Notes under the pieces: model-generated | Told to the model about the DNA's origin: nothing | What the model saw: the letters and a program-made list of their open reading frames with translations, nothing else | The model's database searches: none | Part shown: positions 18,026 to 26,051 of the stretch, one piece after another | How the letters are laid out: each line of letters begins with the position of its first letter | Position numbering within the stretch: the stretch's first letter is position 1 | Position numbers and translations under genes: made by a program | Assembly: GCF_023952475.1 (NCBI RefSeq) | Contig: NZ_JALHRX010000013.1 | Span: forward strand, 62,001 to 126,000 | Length of the DNA stretch: 64,000 nucleotides | DNA from: Cupriavidus sp. WGlv3 | GTDB taxonomy: Bacteria; Pseudomonadota; Gammaproteobacteria; Burkholderiales; Burkholderiaceae | Direction of reading: 5' to 3'

Positions 18026-19417
18026 ATGTGGTCCAGACTCCGCGAAGTTTTCGCGCGTGAGCTGGTGGTGCTGGTCGATCCGACCAACCCCCAGCATGCG
18101 CGGCGGCGCAAACAACTGACGGCCTCGGTCGGTGCGATCTTCACGCTCGGCATGGCCGCGGCCATGGGTGTCGCACCCCGCAGCGCCTACGACGATCCGC
18201 GCGCGCCCCGCACCCAGCAGGCCCTGCGCATGCCCGACGTGCGCGAACAGCTCGACCAGCTTACCGACAGCCAGGCCGTGTACGTGCGCGAAGAGCGCAT
18301 GCAGCGCGGCGACACCATTGCCACCCTGCTCAAGCGGCTGGGCGTGGACGATGCCGACGCGCAGGCGTTCATCGTCAAGAACCCCACCGCGCGCGGCCTG
18401 TTCAACCTGAACCCGGGCCAGGCGGTGCAGGCGGAAATCGACGAGAGCAACACGCTGGTGTCGCTGCAGGCCAACCTCGGCGGCGACGCCGCGGCCTCGC
18501 GCGAGCTGGTGATCGAGCGCGTGCGCGCCGCCAGCGGCGACACCGCCGCCGCCTACAAGGCCAAGGTGCTGCGCGTCGACAACGACGTGCACTACGAGAT
18601 GGCCTCGGGCGCGATTTCCTCCGGTGGCTTCTTCAAGGCCATGGACGCGGCCAACGTGCCCGACGAAGTGGTGCAGCAGATGCTGTCGATCTTCTCCGGC
18701 GTGATCGACTTCCACCACGACATCGCCGCCGGCGACCGCTTCCGCATCATCTATGAAGCGGGCTTTCGCGACGGCACCTTCGTGCGCAACGGCCGCGTGG
18801 TCGCGCTCGAGCTGATCAACCGCAACCAGCTGCACCAGGCGTTGTGGTTCGCGCCAGAGGGCAGCAAGGACGGCGGCGCCTACTACACTTTCGACGGGCG
18901 CAGCATGAAGCGGCCGTTCCTGCGCTCGCCGGTGGAGTTCTCGCGCGTGTCGTCCGGCTTCGGCGGCCGCGAGCATCCGCTGCATCACGACTGGGCCCAG
19001 CACAAGGGCGTCGATTTCGCCGCCCCCACCGGCACCAAGGTGCTGGCCACCGGGGACGGCGTGGTCGAGTTCGTCGGCCAGCAGAACGGCTACGGCAACA
19101 TCGTCATCCTGTCGCATCCCAACGGCTACTCCACCTACTACGCGCACCTGTCGGGCTTTGCCGGCATGCGCCAGGGGCAGACGGTGCGCCAGGGCCAGCT
19201 GATCGGCTATGTCGGCGCGACCGGCTGGGCCACCGGCCCGCACCTGCACTATGAGTTCCGCTTCAATGACGTGCCGCAGAACCCGCTGACCATCACGCTG
19301 ATGGAATCGCCGGCGCTGACCGGCAAGTCGCGCCAGGAATTCCTGACCTACACCAGCGGGTTGCTCAGCCGCATCAATGCGCTGCGCACCTACAACGTCC
19401 TGACCGCCGCCAACTGA
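18026..19417 (+). CDS. M23 family metallopeptidase (peptidoglycan endopeptidase type)
   Basis: The 463-residue protein has one N-terminal transmembrane or uncleaved signal segment (about residues 30-52), a LysM/OapA-like region around residues 85-150 and a C-terminal LytM domain. The zinc ligands are visible as H326 and D330 in HKGVDF and H408 in HLHYEF; the adjacent H406 is the catalytic histidine. It should face the periplasm and cut peptide crosslinks in peptidoglycan or regulate amidases. GTG at 18023 directly precedes the ATG at 18026; I use the ATG. anmK starts 11 bases after its stop, which links wall turnover to recycling of anhydro-muramic acid. Confidence 0.93.
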   Translation: MWSRLREVFARELVVLVDPTNPQHARRRKQLTASVGAIFTLGMAAAMGVAPRSAYDDPRAPRTQQALRMPDVREQLDQLTDSQAVYVREERMQRGDTIATLLKRLGVDDADAQAFIVKNPTARGLFNLNPGQAVQAEIDESNTLVSLQANLGGDAAASRELVIERVRAASGDTAAAYKAKVLRVDNDVHYEMASGAISSGGFFKAMDAANVPDEVVQQMLSIFSGVIDFHHDIAAGDRFRIIYEAGFRDGTFVRNGRVVALELINRNQLHQALWFAPEGSKDGGAYYTFDGRSMKRPFLRSPVEFSRVSSGFGGREHPLHHDWAQHKGVDFAAPTGTKVLATGDGVVEFVGQQNGYGNIVILSHPNGYSTYYAHLSGFAGMRQGQTVRQGQLIGYVGATGWATGPHLHYEFRFNDVPQNPLTITLMESPALTGKSRQEFLTYTSGLLSRINALRTYNVLTAAN

Positions 19418-19428
19418 CCGCGTCCACC

Positions 19429-20568
19429 GTGATTCCCGTGCCCGGCAGCGAACGCTATATCGGCATCATGTCCGGCACCAGCATGGACGGTGCCGACGCG
19501 GTACTGGTCGATTTCAGCGGCGCCCGTCCCGCGGTGCTGGCGGCCGCCAGCCAGCCCTTCCCCGACACGCTGCGCGCCGCCTTCGGCGCGCTGCAGCAAC
19601 CGGGCGAGGACGAGATCCACCGCGAGGCGCTGGCGGCCAATGCGCTGGCGCAGGTCTACGCCGACTGCGTCGCCGCGCTGTTGCGCGAGGCGGGCATCGA
19701 TGCCGCCTCGGTCGCCGCCATCGGCGCCCACGGCCAGACCATCCGCCATCGTCCCGGCCTCTACGACGGCATCGGCTATACCCGCCAGAGCCAGCATCCG
19801 GCGCGGCTGGCGGAGCTGGCCGGCATCGACGTGGTGGCGGACTTCCGCAGCCGCGACCTCGCCGCCGGCGGACAGGGCGCGCCGCTGGTGCCGGCGCTGC
19901 ATCACGCGCTGTTCGGCAGCGACGCCGAGACCCGCGTGGTCTGCAATATCGGCGGCATCTCCAACATCAGCATCCTGCCGGCAGCGGACGGCCCTGTCAG
20001 CGGCCCCATCAGCGGCTTCGACTGCGGGCCGGGCAATGCGCTGCTCGACTACTGGATCGGCCGCCACCGCGGCCTGGCTTTCGACCGCAACGGCGACTGG
20101 GCCGCCAGCGGGCGGGTCGACGCCGCGCTGCTGGCGCAGTGCCTGGCCGAGCCCTATTTCAGCGCGGCGCCGCCCAAGAGCACCGGGCGCGACCTGTTCC
20201 ATCCCGGCTGGCTGGAAGCGCGGCTGGCGGCATTCCCGCAGCTCGCGCCGGCCGACGTGCAGGCCACGCTGGCGGCGCTGACCGCCGAGGCCATCGCGCG
20301 CGACGTGCGCGCCAGCGCGCCCGCCGCGCGGCGGCTGATCGTCTGCGGCGGCGGCGCCCGCAATGCCTTCGTGATGGCGCGGCTGGCGCAGGCCCTGCCC
20401 GGCGTGGCCATCGAGACCTCAGACGACTACGGCGTGCCGGTGTCGCAGGTCGAAGCCATCGCCTTTGCCTGGCTCGCGCGCCAGTGCCTCTTGCGCCTGC
20501 CCGGCAACGTCCCCACCGTGACCGGCGCCGCCGGGCAGCGCGTGCTGGGTGCGATCTACCCGCGCTGA
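19429..20568 (+). CDS. anmK: Anhydro-N-acetylmuramic acid kinase
   Basis: The 379-residue ASKHA-fold kinase opens with [20 protein letters not shown], the phosphate-binding loop of AnmK. It has [12 protein letters not shown] near residue 97, [14 protein letters not shown], and [14 protein letters not shown] with the catalytic aspartate. It opens the anhydro ring and makes MurNAc-6-phosphate from 1,6-anhydroMurNAc. The start is a GTG. It is probably co-transcribed with the M23 peptidase gene. Its 3' end overlaps the convergent LysR gene by 13 bases. With AmgK and MurU in the same window, both kinase entry points to muramic acid recycling are represented. Confidence 0.96.
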   Translation: MIPVPGSERYIGIMSGTSMDGADAVLVDFSGARPAVLAAASQPFPDTLRAAFGALQQPGEDEIHREALAANALAQVYADCVAALLREAGIDAASVAAIGAHGQTIRHRPGLYDGIGYTRQSQHPARLAELAGIDVVADFRSRDLAAGGQGAPLVPALHHALFGSDAETRVVCNIGGISNISILPAADGPVSGPISGFDCGPGNALLDYWIGRHRGLAFDRNGDWAASGRVDAALLAQCLAEPYFSAAPPKSTGRDLFHPGWLEARLAAFPQLAPADVQATLAALTAEAIARDVRASAPAARRLIVCGGGARNAFVMARLAQALPGVAIETSDDYGVPVSQVEAIAFAWLARQCLLRLPGNVPTVTGAAGQRVLGAIYPR

Positions 20569-21473
20569 ACCGCGCCGCCGCCGCCCTCCCCTGCATCGAC
20601 CCAATCCATGAACGCCTGCGCCAGCGGCGATGCCCGCATGGCCGGCGAGTGCGCCAGCACCACACGCTGCGGCGTCACCGGCTCGCGCAGCGGCCGGCAG
20701 GCGATCGGCACGCCGTCGTAGCTGTGGTCGCCCGCGGGCCGCGTGCACGACAGCGCCACCCCATAGCCGTGCGCCACCAGTCCGCGCTGCATCTCGAAGG
20801 TCTGCGTGTACTGGTGCAGCACCGGGTGCAGCCCGTGGGCCCAAAACAATGACAGGAAGTATTCGCGGGTCTGTGGGATGTCCTCGAGGATCAACCGCTC
20901 GGCGGCCAGGTCGGCCAGGCTGACCTCGGCGCTGCTTGCCAGCGGATGGTTGACCGGCAACAGTGCATAGGGCGCCAGTTCCGCCAGCGTGCGGCGCTCG
21001 GTGCGGGCGTCGAGTCCCAGTTCATAGGTCAGCGCCAGCTCCGCCTTGCCGGCCTGCAAGGTGCGATGGACGGTGGCGAGGTCGGCCTCGAACAGCGTCA
21101 CCGAGATGCCGGGATGGCGCTGTCGCAGTCCCGCCAGCAGGCGCGGCACGAAGTACGGGCCCAGGTCCTGGAAGCAGGTCAGCGACAGCTGGCCGCTCAG
21201 GCCCCTGCCTGCACCATCATCGACGGCAAGCCCCGCCGCCAGCGCCAGCACGTCGCGGGCCTTGCCCAGCAGGCGCTGCCCGGCCGGGGTCAGCGACAGC
21301 CCGCGGCTGACCTGCCGCCTGAACAGCGGCTCGCCCAGCGAGTCCTCCAGCTGGGCGATTGCAGTCGATACCGACGGCTGCGACACATGGCGCGCCCGGG
21401 CCGCGGCGCTGATACTGCCGTGCTCGGCGGCGGCGACGAAGTACTCGAGCTGCCGGAAGGAGAAAGGGATCAT
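20556..21473 (-). CDS. LysR family transcriptional regulator divergent from a PhyH dioxygenase gene
   Basis: The 305-residue protein has the LysR winged helix-turn-helix in residues 1-65 ([20 protein letters not shown], then [14 protein letters not shown]) and a periplasmic-binding-like effector domain after about residue 90. It reads away from the PhyH-type oxygenase gene. A perfect 9-base inverted repeat at 21475-21500 begins two bases upstream of its start codon, a typical autoregulatory position. The effector is unknown. The regulator's 3' end overlaps anmK by 13 bases in convergent orientation. Confidence 0.93.
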   Translation of the reverse strand: MIPFSFRQLEYFVAAAEHGSISAAARARHVSQPSVSTAIAQLEDSLGEPLFRRQVSRGLSLTPAGQRLLGKARDVLALAAGLAVDDGAGRGLSGQLSLTCFQDLGPYFVPRLLAGLRQRHPGISVTLFEADLATVHRTLQAGKAELALTYELGLDARTERRTLAELAPYALLPVNHPLASSAEVSLADLAAERLILEDIPQTREYFLSLFWAHGLHPVLHQYTQTFEMQRGLVAHGYGVALSCTRPAGDHSYDGVPIACRPLREPVTPQRVVLAHSPAMRASPLAQAFMDWVDAGEGGGGAVQRG

Positions 21474-21474
21474 G

Positions 21475-21500
21475 ATTTCCTATATCGCAACATAGGAAAT
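21475..21500. promoter_or_regulatory. Palindromic operator between the LysR and PhyH genes
   Basis: ATTTCCTAT at 21475-21483 and ATAGGAAAT at 21492-21500 are perfect inverted repeats with an 8-base spacer. A third, direct copy (TTTTCCTAT) lies at 21507-21515. The T-N(11)-A logic of LysR sites is met. The position, between divergent genes and next to the regulator start, suggests control of both genes. Confidence 0.72.
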
Positions 21501-21562
21501 ATATGCTTTTCCTATCCTCTGCGCATGGCGATACTGGCGCCATCGCCCCGACACCTATCGCC

Positions 21563-22360
21563 ATGGACATCACCCGGGAACAGATCGACACCTACCAGCG
21601 CGACGGCGTGCTGGTCTTGCGCGGCGCCTTTACCGACTGGGTCGAGCGCTTGCGCGAAGGCTTCGCGCTGAACCTGGCCGAGCCCGGTCCCTTCGCCATC
21701 GAGAACGTGCGCGCCGGCGAGACCGGGCGCTTCTTCGAGGACTATTGCAACTGGCAGCGCATCGCTCCGTTCGCCGCCTTTATCCGCGAATCGGCCGCGG
21801 CCGGTATCGCCGGACGGATCATGCAGTCGCAGGCGGTGCAGGTGTTCCACGAGCACATCCTGGTCAAGGAACCCGGCACCGCCAAGCCGACGCCATGGCA
21901 CCAGGACCTGCCCTACTACTGCGTCGACGGCACCCAGACCGCGAGCTACTGGATTCCGCTGGACCCGGTCACGCAGGCGAACACGCTGCGCGTGGTGGCC
22001 GGCTCGCATCGCTGGCCGCGGCTGGTGCGGCCCAAGCGCTGGGCCAGCAACGAAAACTTCTATGGCGGCGACGATGCCTTCATGGAGATGCCCGACGTGG
22101 AGGACGGCAGCCACACGCTGCTGGCGCCGGAACTGGAACCGGGGGATGCGGTGGTGTTCGACTTCCGCACCGTGCACGGTGCCGCCGGCAATACCGGCAC
22201 CGGACGGCGGCGGGCGTTCTCGGCCCGTTTTCTCGGCGACGACGTGCGCTTCATGCAGCGGCCCGGGCGCACCTCACCGCCGTTCCCGGGCATCGGCCAG
22301 CAGACCGGAGAGCGCCTGCGCGAAGACTGGTTTCCGGTGGTCTGGCGCGCCGCGCAGTAA
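21563..22360 (+). CDS. Phytanoyl-CoA dioxygenase (PhyH) family protein
   Basis: The 265-residue protein is an Fe(II)/2-oxoglutarate oxygenase of the PhyH family. The facial triad is visible: H113 and D115 in WHQDLPYY and H205 in RTVHGAAGN. A following GRRRAFS arginine is the likely 2-oxoglutarate anchor. ASYWIPLDPV and LRVVAGSHRW are typical family blocks. I chose the ATG at 21563 (MDITREQ); an in-frame ATG at 21503 lies inside the operator region. The substrate is unknown, since family members act on acyl-CoAs, ectoine and many natural products. Divergent LysR control suggests an inducible catabolic or modifying role. Confidence 0.9.
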   Translation: MDITREQIDTYQRDGVLVLRGAFTDWVERLREGFALNLAEPGPFAIENVRAGETGRFFEDYCNWQRIAPFAAFIRESAAAGIAGRIMQSQAVQVFHEHILVKEPGTAKPTPWHQDLPYYCVDGTQTASYWIPLDPVTQANTLRVVAGSHRWPRLVRPKRWASNENFYGGDDAFMEMPDVEDGSHTLLAPELEPGDAVVFDFRTVHGAAGNTGTGRRRAFSARFLGDDVRFMQRPGRTSPPFPGIGQQTGERLREDWFPVVWRAAQ

Positions 22361-22375
22361 GCTGGCTCGGCAAAC

Positions 22376-22404
22376 AAAAAACGCACCCGAGGGTGCGTTT
22401 TTTT
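22376..22404. terminator. Bidirectional terminator between the PhyH gene and erpA
   Basis: A stem of A-run plus CGCACCC (22376-22388) pairs with GGGTGCG plus T-run (22391-22404) around a GA loop. U-tracts result on both strands, which suits the two convergent genes. Confidence 0.92.
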
Positions 22405-22420
22405 GTAAAACCGGGATCGC

Positions 22421-22789
22421 TCAGACCGAGAACGACGAGCCGCAACCGCAAGTGGTCGAGGCATTCGGGTTCTTGATCACGAACTGCGCGCCGTTGATGT
22501 CTTCCTTGTAGTCGATCTCGGCGCCGACCAGGTACTGGTAGCTCATCGAGTCGATCAGCAGGGTGACGCCGTTCTTGACCATGGTGGTGTCGTCTTCGTT
22601 GACTTCCTCGTCGAAGGTGAAGCCGTACTGGAAGCCGGAGCAGCCGCCGCCCTGCACGAACACGCGCAGTTTCAGCTCGGCATTGCCCTCTTCCTCGATC
22701 AACTGCTTGACCTTGTCGGCGGCGCTGTCGGTAAAGACGAACGGTGCCGGCACGTCCTCGGTAACGGGTGCCTCTGCGACTGCGTTCAT
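22421..22789 (-). CDS. erpA: Iron-sulfur cluster insertion protein ErpA
   Basis: The 122-residue A-type carrier has the three conserved cysteines C50 ([11 protein letters not shown]), C114 and C116 (TTCGCGSSF) that hold a Fe-S cluster for delivery to apo-enzymes. The N-terminal 15 residues are a variable extension. The ErpA assignment over IscA rests on the acidic [18 protein letters not shown] region and the absence of neighbouring isc genes; SufA/IscA remain less likely alternatives. The upstream neighbour on the same strand is a bactofilin gene about 100 bases away. Confidence 0.93.
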   Translation of the reverse strand: MNAVAEAPVTEDVPAPFVFTDSAADKVKQLIEEEGNAELKLRVFVQGGGCSGFQYGFTFDEEVNEDDTTMVKNGVTLLIDSMSYQYLVGAEIDYKEDINGAQFVIKNPNASTTCGCGSSFSV

Positions 22790-22889
22790 GGGGTGTTCTC
22801 CTGTTTAGATACGCCTGTATTCTAAGCGCTACTGGGAAATCGTGCCGAAACCTTGTGTTTTCAAGGGGTTCCCGGCATCGAAGTCGCCG

Positions 22890-23378
22890 CTACGCGGCCT
22901 TTTTAGTGGGACTGGCTGCGGCCGCGGGAGTTTCGCCGGTGGTGGCAGCCTCGCTATCGGCCGCTTCGGTCACTTCGGCCAGCGGCGCCGCCTCGACCAG
23001 GTTCGGCAGCACCTTGACCTCGGCCTGCACCAGCGGCATCAGGCGGCCCTCGACGAGCGCGCCCTGGTGCATTTCGAGCGCGGCATAGCGCACGTCGCCC
23101 AGCACCCGCGCCTGCGGCTGCAGCTCCAGCAGGTCGCCGGCGTGCACCGGGCCCTTGACGGTGCCGTTCAGCACCAGATGGCCGACGCTGATCTCGCCCT
23201 CGACCATGCCCTTCTCGCTGACCACCAGCATGCTGGGCTTGCCCGCCGCGGCGGTCACATTGCCGCGCACGCGCCCGTCCAGGCGAAGGCCGCCGGCAAA
23301 CACCAGGTCGCCGTCGATGGCGGTGTCTTCGCCGATCAGCGTGTCGATCGAAAGGCCTTTCTTCTTGGAAAACAGCAT
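22890..23378 (-). CDS. Bactofilin family protein (polymer-forming cytoskeletal protein)
   Basis: The 162-residue protein has a short basic N-terminus (MLFSKKK). A bactofilin beta-helix core spans about residues 12-115, with repeating hydrophobic-glycine ladders such as TAIDGDLVFAGGLRLDGRVRGNV, EGEISVGHLVLNGTVKGPV and LGDVRYAALEMHQGALVEGRL. A low-complexity Ala/Glu/Thr tail ends in a lysine pair. Bactofilins polymerise without nucleotide and act as membrane-associated scaffolds for cell-wall enzymes or polarity. No peptidase partner gene is adjacent here. Confidence 0.9.
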   Translation of the reverse strand: MLFSKKKGLSIDTLIGEDTAIDGDLVFAGGLRLDGRVRGNVTAAAGKPSMLVVSEKGMVEGEISVGHLVLNGTVKGPVHAGDLLELQPQARVLGDVRYAALEMHQGALVEGRLMPLVQAEVKVLPNLVEAAPLAEVTEAADSEAATTGETPAAAASPTKKAA

Positions 23379-23565
23379 GACTCTCACTCCTCTCTCGTTC
23401 GTGCCAGGCTGGCCTGCCCATGGCGCAACTATGCCGGCAAGCCGGACTTGCCGTCGGCGACAGGGCGTGATTGTAGCCGCGTGCGGCCGGATACCCCACA
23501 AAAGTATGGCGGCCTGCTCACTATGACGGCAGCACCGTGCCGGTTCCGTAGCCCGCCGGGCGAAA

Positions 23566-23594
23566 AAAAACCGCACGGCCAGCGTGCGGTTTTT
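23566..23594. terminator. Terminator downstream of rplM-rpsI
   Basis: AAAAACCGCACG (23566-23577) and CGTGCGGTTTTT (23583-23594) form a 12-base stem around a 5-base loop. The A-run at 23563-23570 gives eight U residues to the minus-strand rpsI transcript. Confidence 0.9.
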
Positions 23595-23638
23595 CTGGTC
23601 TCGCAAAGATCCGGCAGGGCCGGACCCGCGAAAACGCA

Positions 23639-24031
23639 TCAGCGCTTCGAGAACTGCTTGCGACGACGCGCCTTGTGGAAGCCGACCTTCTTACGCTCGA
23701 CTTCACGTGCATCGCGCGTGACGTAGCCAGCCTTCGACAGGGCCGACTTCAGGGTCGCATCGTAGTCGATCAGGGCGCGGGTGATGCCGTGGCGCACTGC
23801 GCCGGCCTGGCCGGTTTCGCCGCCGCCGGTGACGTTGACCTTGATGTCGAACGTTTCAGCGTGAGCGGTCAGTTCCAGCGGCTGGCGCACGATCATCAGC
23901 GAGGTTTCGCGAGCGAAATACTCTTTGATGGGCTTGCCGTTGACGACGATGTCGCCCTTGCCCGACTTGATGAAGACACGTGCCACAGCGCTCTTGCGGC
24001 GGCCAGTACCGTAATTCCAGTTACCGATCAT
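23639..24031 (-). CDS. rpsI: Small ribosomal subunit protein uS9
   Basis: The 130-residue S9 protein has the typical [14 protein letters not shown]-terminus, [15 protein letters not shown] in the middle and the basic C-terminal [11 protein letters not shown] tail that reaches the P-site tRNA. It is the second gene of the conserved rplM-rpsI operon, 12 bases after rplM, and is followed by a strong terminator at 23566-23594. Confidence 0.99.
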   Translation of the reverse strand: MIGNWNYGTGRRKSAVARVFIKSGKGDIVVNGKPIKEYFARETSLMIVRQPLELTAHAETFDIKVNVTGGGETGQAGAVRHGITRALIDYDATLKSALSKAGYVTRDAREVERKKVGFHKARRRKQFSKR

Positions 24032-24043
24032 GGATTGGCCTCC

Positions 24044-24472
24044 TTAGATTTCCAGCGCCTTGGGCTGCTGCGCTTCGTGCGGATGCTCGGCTTCGGCGTA
24101 AACCTTCAGCTTCTTGATCATCGCGTAGCCCAGCGGACCCTTCGGCAGCATGCCCTTGACAGCCTTTTCCAGGGCACGGCCCGGGAAACGCTGCTGCATC
24201 TTGCCGAACGTCGTTTCGTAGATACCGCCCGGGTAACCCGAATGGCGATAGTACTTCTTGTCCGTTTCCTTGGTACCCGTGACACGCAGCTTGGCTGCGT
24301 TGACGATGATGATGTAATCACCGGTGTCGACGTGCGGAGTGAATTCCGGCTTGTGCTTGCCGCGCAGACGGCGTGCCACTTCGCTGGCAACACGGCCGAG
24401 GACTTTGTCCGTCGCGTCAATCACGTACCAGTCGCGCTTTACCTCATGAGGCTTGGCGGAAAAGGTCTTCAT
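24044..24472 (-). CDS. rplM: Large ribosomal subunit protein uL13
   Basis: The 142-residue L13 has the usual [20 protein letters not shown] start, [17 protein letters not shown] and the [16 protein letters not shown]-terminal region. It starts the rplM-rpsI operon. A TATAAT on the minus strand at 24609-24614 is the obvious -10 element and gives a leader of about 130 bases, long enough for autogenous control by L13; I could not identify a specific binding structure. Confidence 0.99.
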   Translation of the reverse strand: MKTFSAKPHEVKRDWYVIDATDKVLGRVASEVARRLRGKHKPEFTPHVDTGDYIIIVNAAKLRVTGTKETDKKYYRHSGYPGGIYETTFGKMQQRFPGRALEKAVKGMLPKGPLGYAMIKKLKVYAEAEHPHEAQQPKALEI

Positions 24473-24608
24473 GATTTTTCCTGACTATTGGTTCGTGCCC
24501 GTAATCCGACTCGCGAAGGCTTGTGCTCGCCCCTGCAAGTCTTGTGGCCCCCCTGAAGGTGGCCGGGTGCTGCTGTCTTCTTCCGCGGGCATGACGGAAA
24601 AGCCCTCG

Positions 24609-24638
24609 ATTATACTGGCGGGCGTGGCGAGCGCACAA
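24609..24638 (-). promoter_or_regulatory. rplM-rpsI promoter
   Basis: Reading the minus strand, TTGTGC (24633-24638) and a perfect TATAAT (24609-24614) are spaced by 18 bases. The element lies between the sRNA terminator at 24732-24762 and rplM, showing that the ribosomal operon does not depend on the upstream transcript. Confidence 0.75.
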
Positions 24639-24731
24639 GCAAAGACTGAAGTTTTCGTCAAGACCGACGCCGATCGCCGCGGTTCTGGGGCCGCCCAAGG
24701 CACTTGCAGGCCAACGGCATTTGTTCAGGCG

Positions 24732-24762
24732 AAAAAAAACCCAAGCGTTTGAGCTTGGGTTT
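24732..24762 (-). terminator. Intrinsic terminator of the candidate small RNA
   Basis: AAACCCAAGC (24737-24746) and GCTTGGGTTT (24753-24762) are perfect 10-base inverted repeats with a 6-base loop. On the minus strand the stem is followed by a run of eight T (24732-24739). On the plus strand only three T follow, so the orientation is clear. Confidence 0.88.
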
Positions 24763-24889
24763 GAATCCACCAAAGGAGGAGGGTGGAGGAGACACCTGGA
24801 GATCGACGGAGGACTTGCGGGCGGTGCGGCGGGCTTGGCCGGGGCTTCAATTTCGCACTCTGGCGCGCTGTCTGCGCCGTCGTTCAATG
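24732..24889 (-). ncRNA. Candidate small RNA with anti-Shine-Dalgarno loop
   Basis: A complete minus-strand transcription unit is visible without an open reading frame of coding character. The promoter is at 24896-24923, and an intrinsic terminator at 24732-24762 ends in eight U residues, giving about 158 nt. Near the 5' end a GGCGC/GCGCC hairpin can form. At 24767-24786 the transcript folds CCACC/GGUGG around the 10-base loop CUCCUCCUUU, exposing a sequence complementary to Shine-Dalgarno sites. More CCUCC words lie at 24785-24789 and 24808-24812. Loops of this CUCCUCC type are known from alpha-proteobacterial sRNAs; I know of no named beta-proteobacterial family at this place. It lies 260 bases upstream of rplM, which has its own promoter. 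An attenuated rplM leader is the main alternative. Confidence 0.6.
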
Positions 24890-24895
24890 ATTGGA

Positions 24896-24923
24896 ATTAT
24901 ACCTAGGGTTTGCCCGGATGCAA
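24896..24923 (-). promoter_or_regulatory. Sigma-70 promoter of the candidate small RNA
   Basis: On the minus strand TTGCAT (24918-24923) and a perfect TATAAT (24896-24901) are separated by 16 bases. The expected start is near 24889. Confidence 0.75.
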
Positions 24924-24938
24924 GGGAAATTTGCACTG

Positions 24939-24963
24939 CGAAATATGATTTCGTATTACGAAA
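24939..24963. promoter_or_regulatory. Two overlapping palindromes upstream of the small-RNA promoter
   Basis: CGAAAT-ATG-ATTTCG (24939-24953) and TTTCGTA-T-TACGAAA (24949-24963) are both perfect and share the central TTTCG. Three alternating CGAAA half-sites result, about one helical turn apart. Relative to the predicted sRNA start they cover about -50 to -74, an activator-like position. I cannot name the regulator. Confidence 0.6.
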
Positions 24964-25188
24964 CGTTACCGGGGACTGCTCGGCTTGAATCGATACCTTA
25001 AAAATCAATTACTTACAGAACAAAGGAAGGTGTCATCCCAACGACATACTAGAGGAAACCCTCAGGTTTTCTAAGGTTATCGGCGCCGATGCCCCGAACT
25101 TGAGCTTGCCATATACTGGGAAAAGCAAGATTCGAGATCACGCGCTTGTGATCACAAACCGACAAAACGAAGCACAGGAACGAACAAA

Positions 25189-25611
25189 ATGGAATGCAAA
25201 GTAACATGGATGGGCGCCGACGGCATGAGCTTCGTTGCCCAGACCGGCAGCGGCCATATCGTTGCCATGGACGGCGCTCCCGAAGGTGGTGGCCACAACC
25301 TGGCCCCGCGACCCATGGAAATGGTGCTACTGGGCACCGGCGGCTGCACCGCCTATGACGTGGTGCTGATCCTCAAGCGCGGCCGCCAGGACGTTACCGG
25401 CTGCAGCGTGCAGCTGCAGGCCGAACGAGCCGGCGAAGATCCCAAGGTGTTCACCCGTATCAACTTCCATTTTGTGGTCACCGGCAAGAATCTCAACCCC
25501 GCCACGGTCGAGCGCGCGATCAAGCTGTCGCACGAGAAGTACTGCTCGGCGTCGATCATGCTGGCCAAGACGGCCGAGATCACGCACACGCTGCAAATCG
25601 TCGAAGGCTGA
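25189..25611 (+). CDS. OsmC family protein
   Basis: The 140-residue protein belongs to the OsmC/Ohr superfamily of thiol peroxidases. The family helix carries LLGTGGCTAYDVVLILKRGRQD with the first redox cysteine at residue 45. The second lies in SHEKYCSASIML near residue 123. This is the YhfA-like branch rather than Ohr, judged by length and the GGCTAYDV form. It would reduce organic or fatty-acid peroxides in the cytoplasm. AGGA at 25175-25178 precedes the ATG. TATACT at 25112-25117 is a possible -10 element with a poor -35. A small inverted repeat GATCAC/GTGATC (25136-25153) lies between promoter and start. Confidence 0.9.
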   Translation: MECKVTWMGADGMSFVAQTGSGHIVAMDGAPEGGGHNLAPRPMEMVLLGTGGCTAYDVVLILKRGRQDVTGCSVQLQAERAGEDPKVFTRINFHFVVTGKNLNPATVERAIKLSHEKYCSASIMLAKTAEITHTLQIVEG

Positions 25612-25666
25612 TGGAAGTTTGGCCGGCCCGGTGCGCCGCGCGGGCGCCGGGTCGTGCCGATGACTG

Positions 25667-26010
25667 AAGCAAAGCAGGCCGATAAGCCGGATTCTGTGCG
25701 CCCCGCCCGCCTTGCGGCGCGCGGCGCGTGACAACCATTCCTCTAGGCCGGCTGTTACCAGCCGGCTCCAGCTCCCTACCCGCAGACTCAGCGGGCCGCT
25801 TCATCGCCTGCCTATTTGGGATTGCTCCAGGTGGAGGTTACCGCGTTTCACCCTTCCCGCCGGGCGAACCCGGCGGCAAGACTCGTCTCTGTGGCCCTAT
25901 TCCGCACGTTGCCGTGGATGGCTGTTAGCCAACACCCTGCCCTGTGGAGTCCGGACTTTCCTCCCCCTGCACCTTGCGGTGCAGGCAGCGGTTGCCTGGC
26001 CTGCTTTGCG
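25667..26010 (-). ncRNA. rnpB: RNase P RNA (type A)
   Basis: The minus strand contains the universal RNase P RNA core: GGAAAGTCCGGACTCC near the 5' side and ACAGAATCCGGCTTAT near the 3' side. The terminal P1 helix is visible as AAAGCAGGCC (25998-26007) pairing with GGCCTGCTTT (25671-25680). The RNA is the catalytic subunit that matures tRNA 5' ends. Its 5' end near 26010 fits a -10 element TAGACT at 26017-26022. The promoter therefore lies just beyond the end of the DUF3025 gene, with its -35 region touching that gene. The 3' end may be a few bases off. Confidence 0.95.
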
Positions 26011-26016
26011 GCCCGC

Positions 26017-26022
26017 AGTCTA
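26017..26022 (-). promoter_or_regulatory. -10 element of rnpB
   Basis: TAGACT on the minus strand lies 7 bases before the predicted RNA 5' end. No convincing -35 hexamer is seen upstream; the 17-base position (26040-26045) reads CGGCAA. Confidence 0.45.
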
Positions 26023-26051
26023 ACACCGATTGCTGCCGCTTGCCGGCCGCT

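Noticed and set aside
24772-24812. Purine-rich GGAGGAG repeats on the plus strand that look like ribosome binding sites
   Set aside because: No start codon with a following open frame lies within the needed distance; on the minus strand the same bases form the sRNA loop and CCUCC words.
24444-24887. Minus-strand open frame covering the candidate small RNA and the rplM leader
   Set aside because: It would begin at a TTG without ribosome binding site, read through the terminator stem and show no domain; the region is better explained as non-coding.
24732-24923. Possible 6S RNA
   Set aside because: The 5' and 3' ends do not pair to a closing stem and no large central bubble is formed; the transcript instead ends with an intrinsic terminator hairpin.
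25136-25153. GATCAC/GTGATC inverted repeat upstream of the OsmC-family gene
   Set aside because: Six-base arms are too short to claim an operator without conservation data; noted only in the gene entry.
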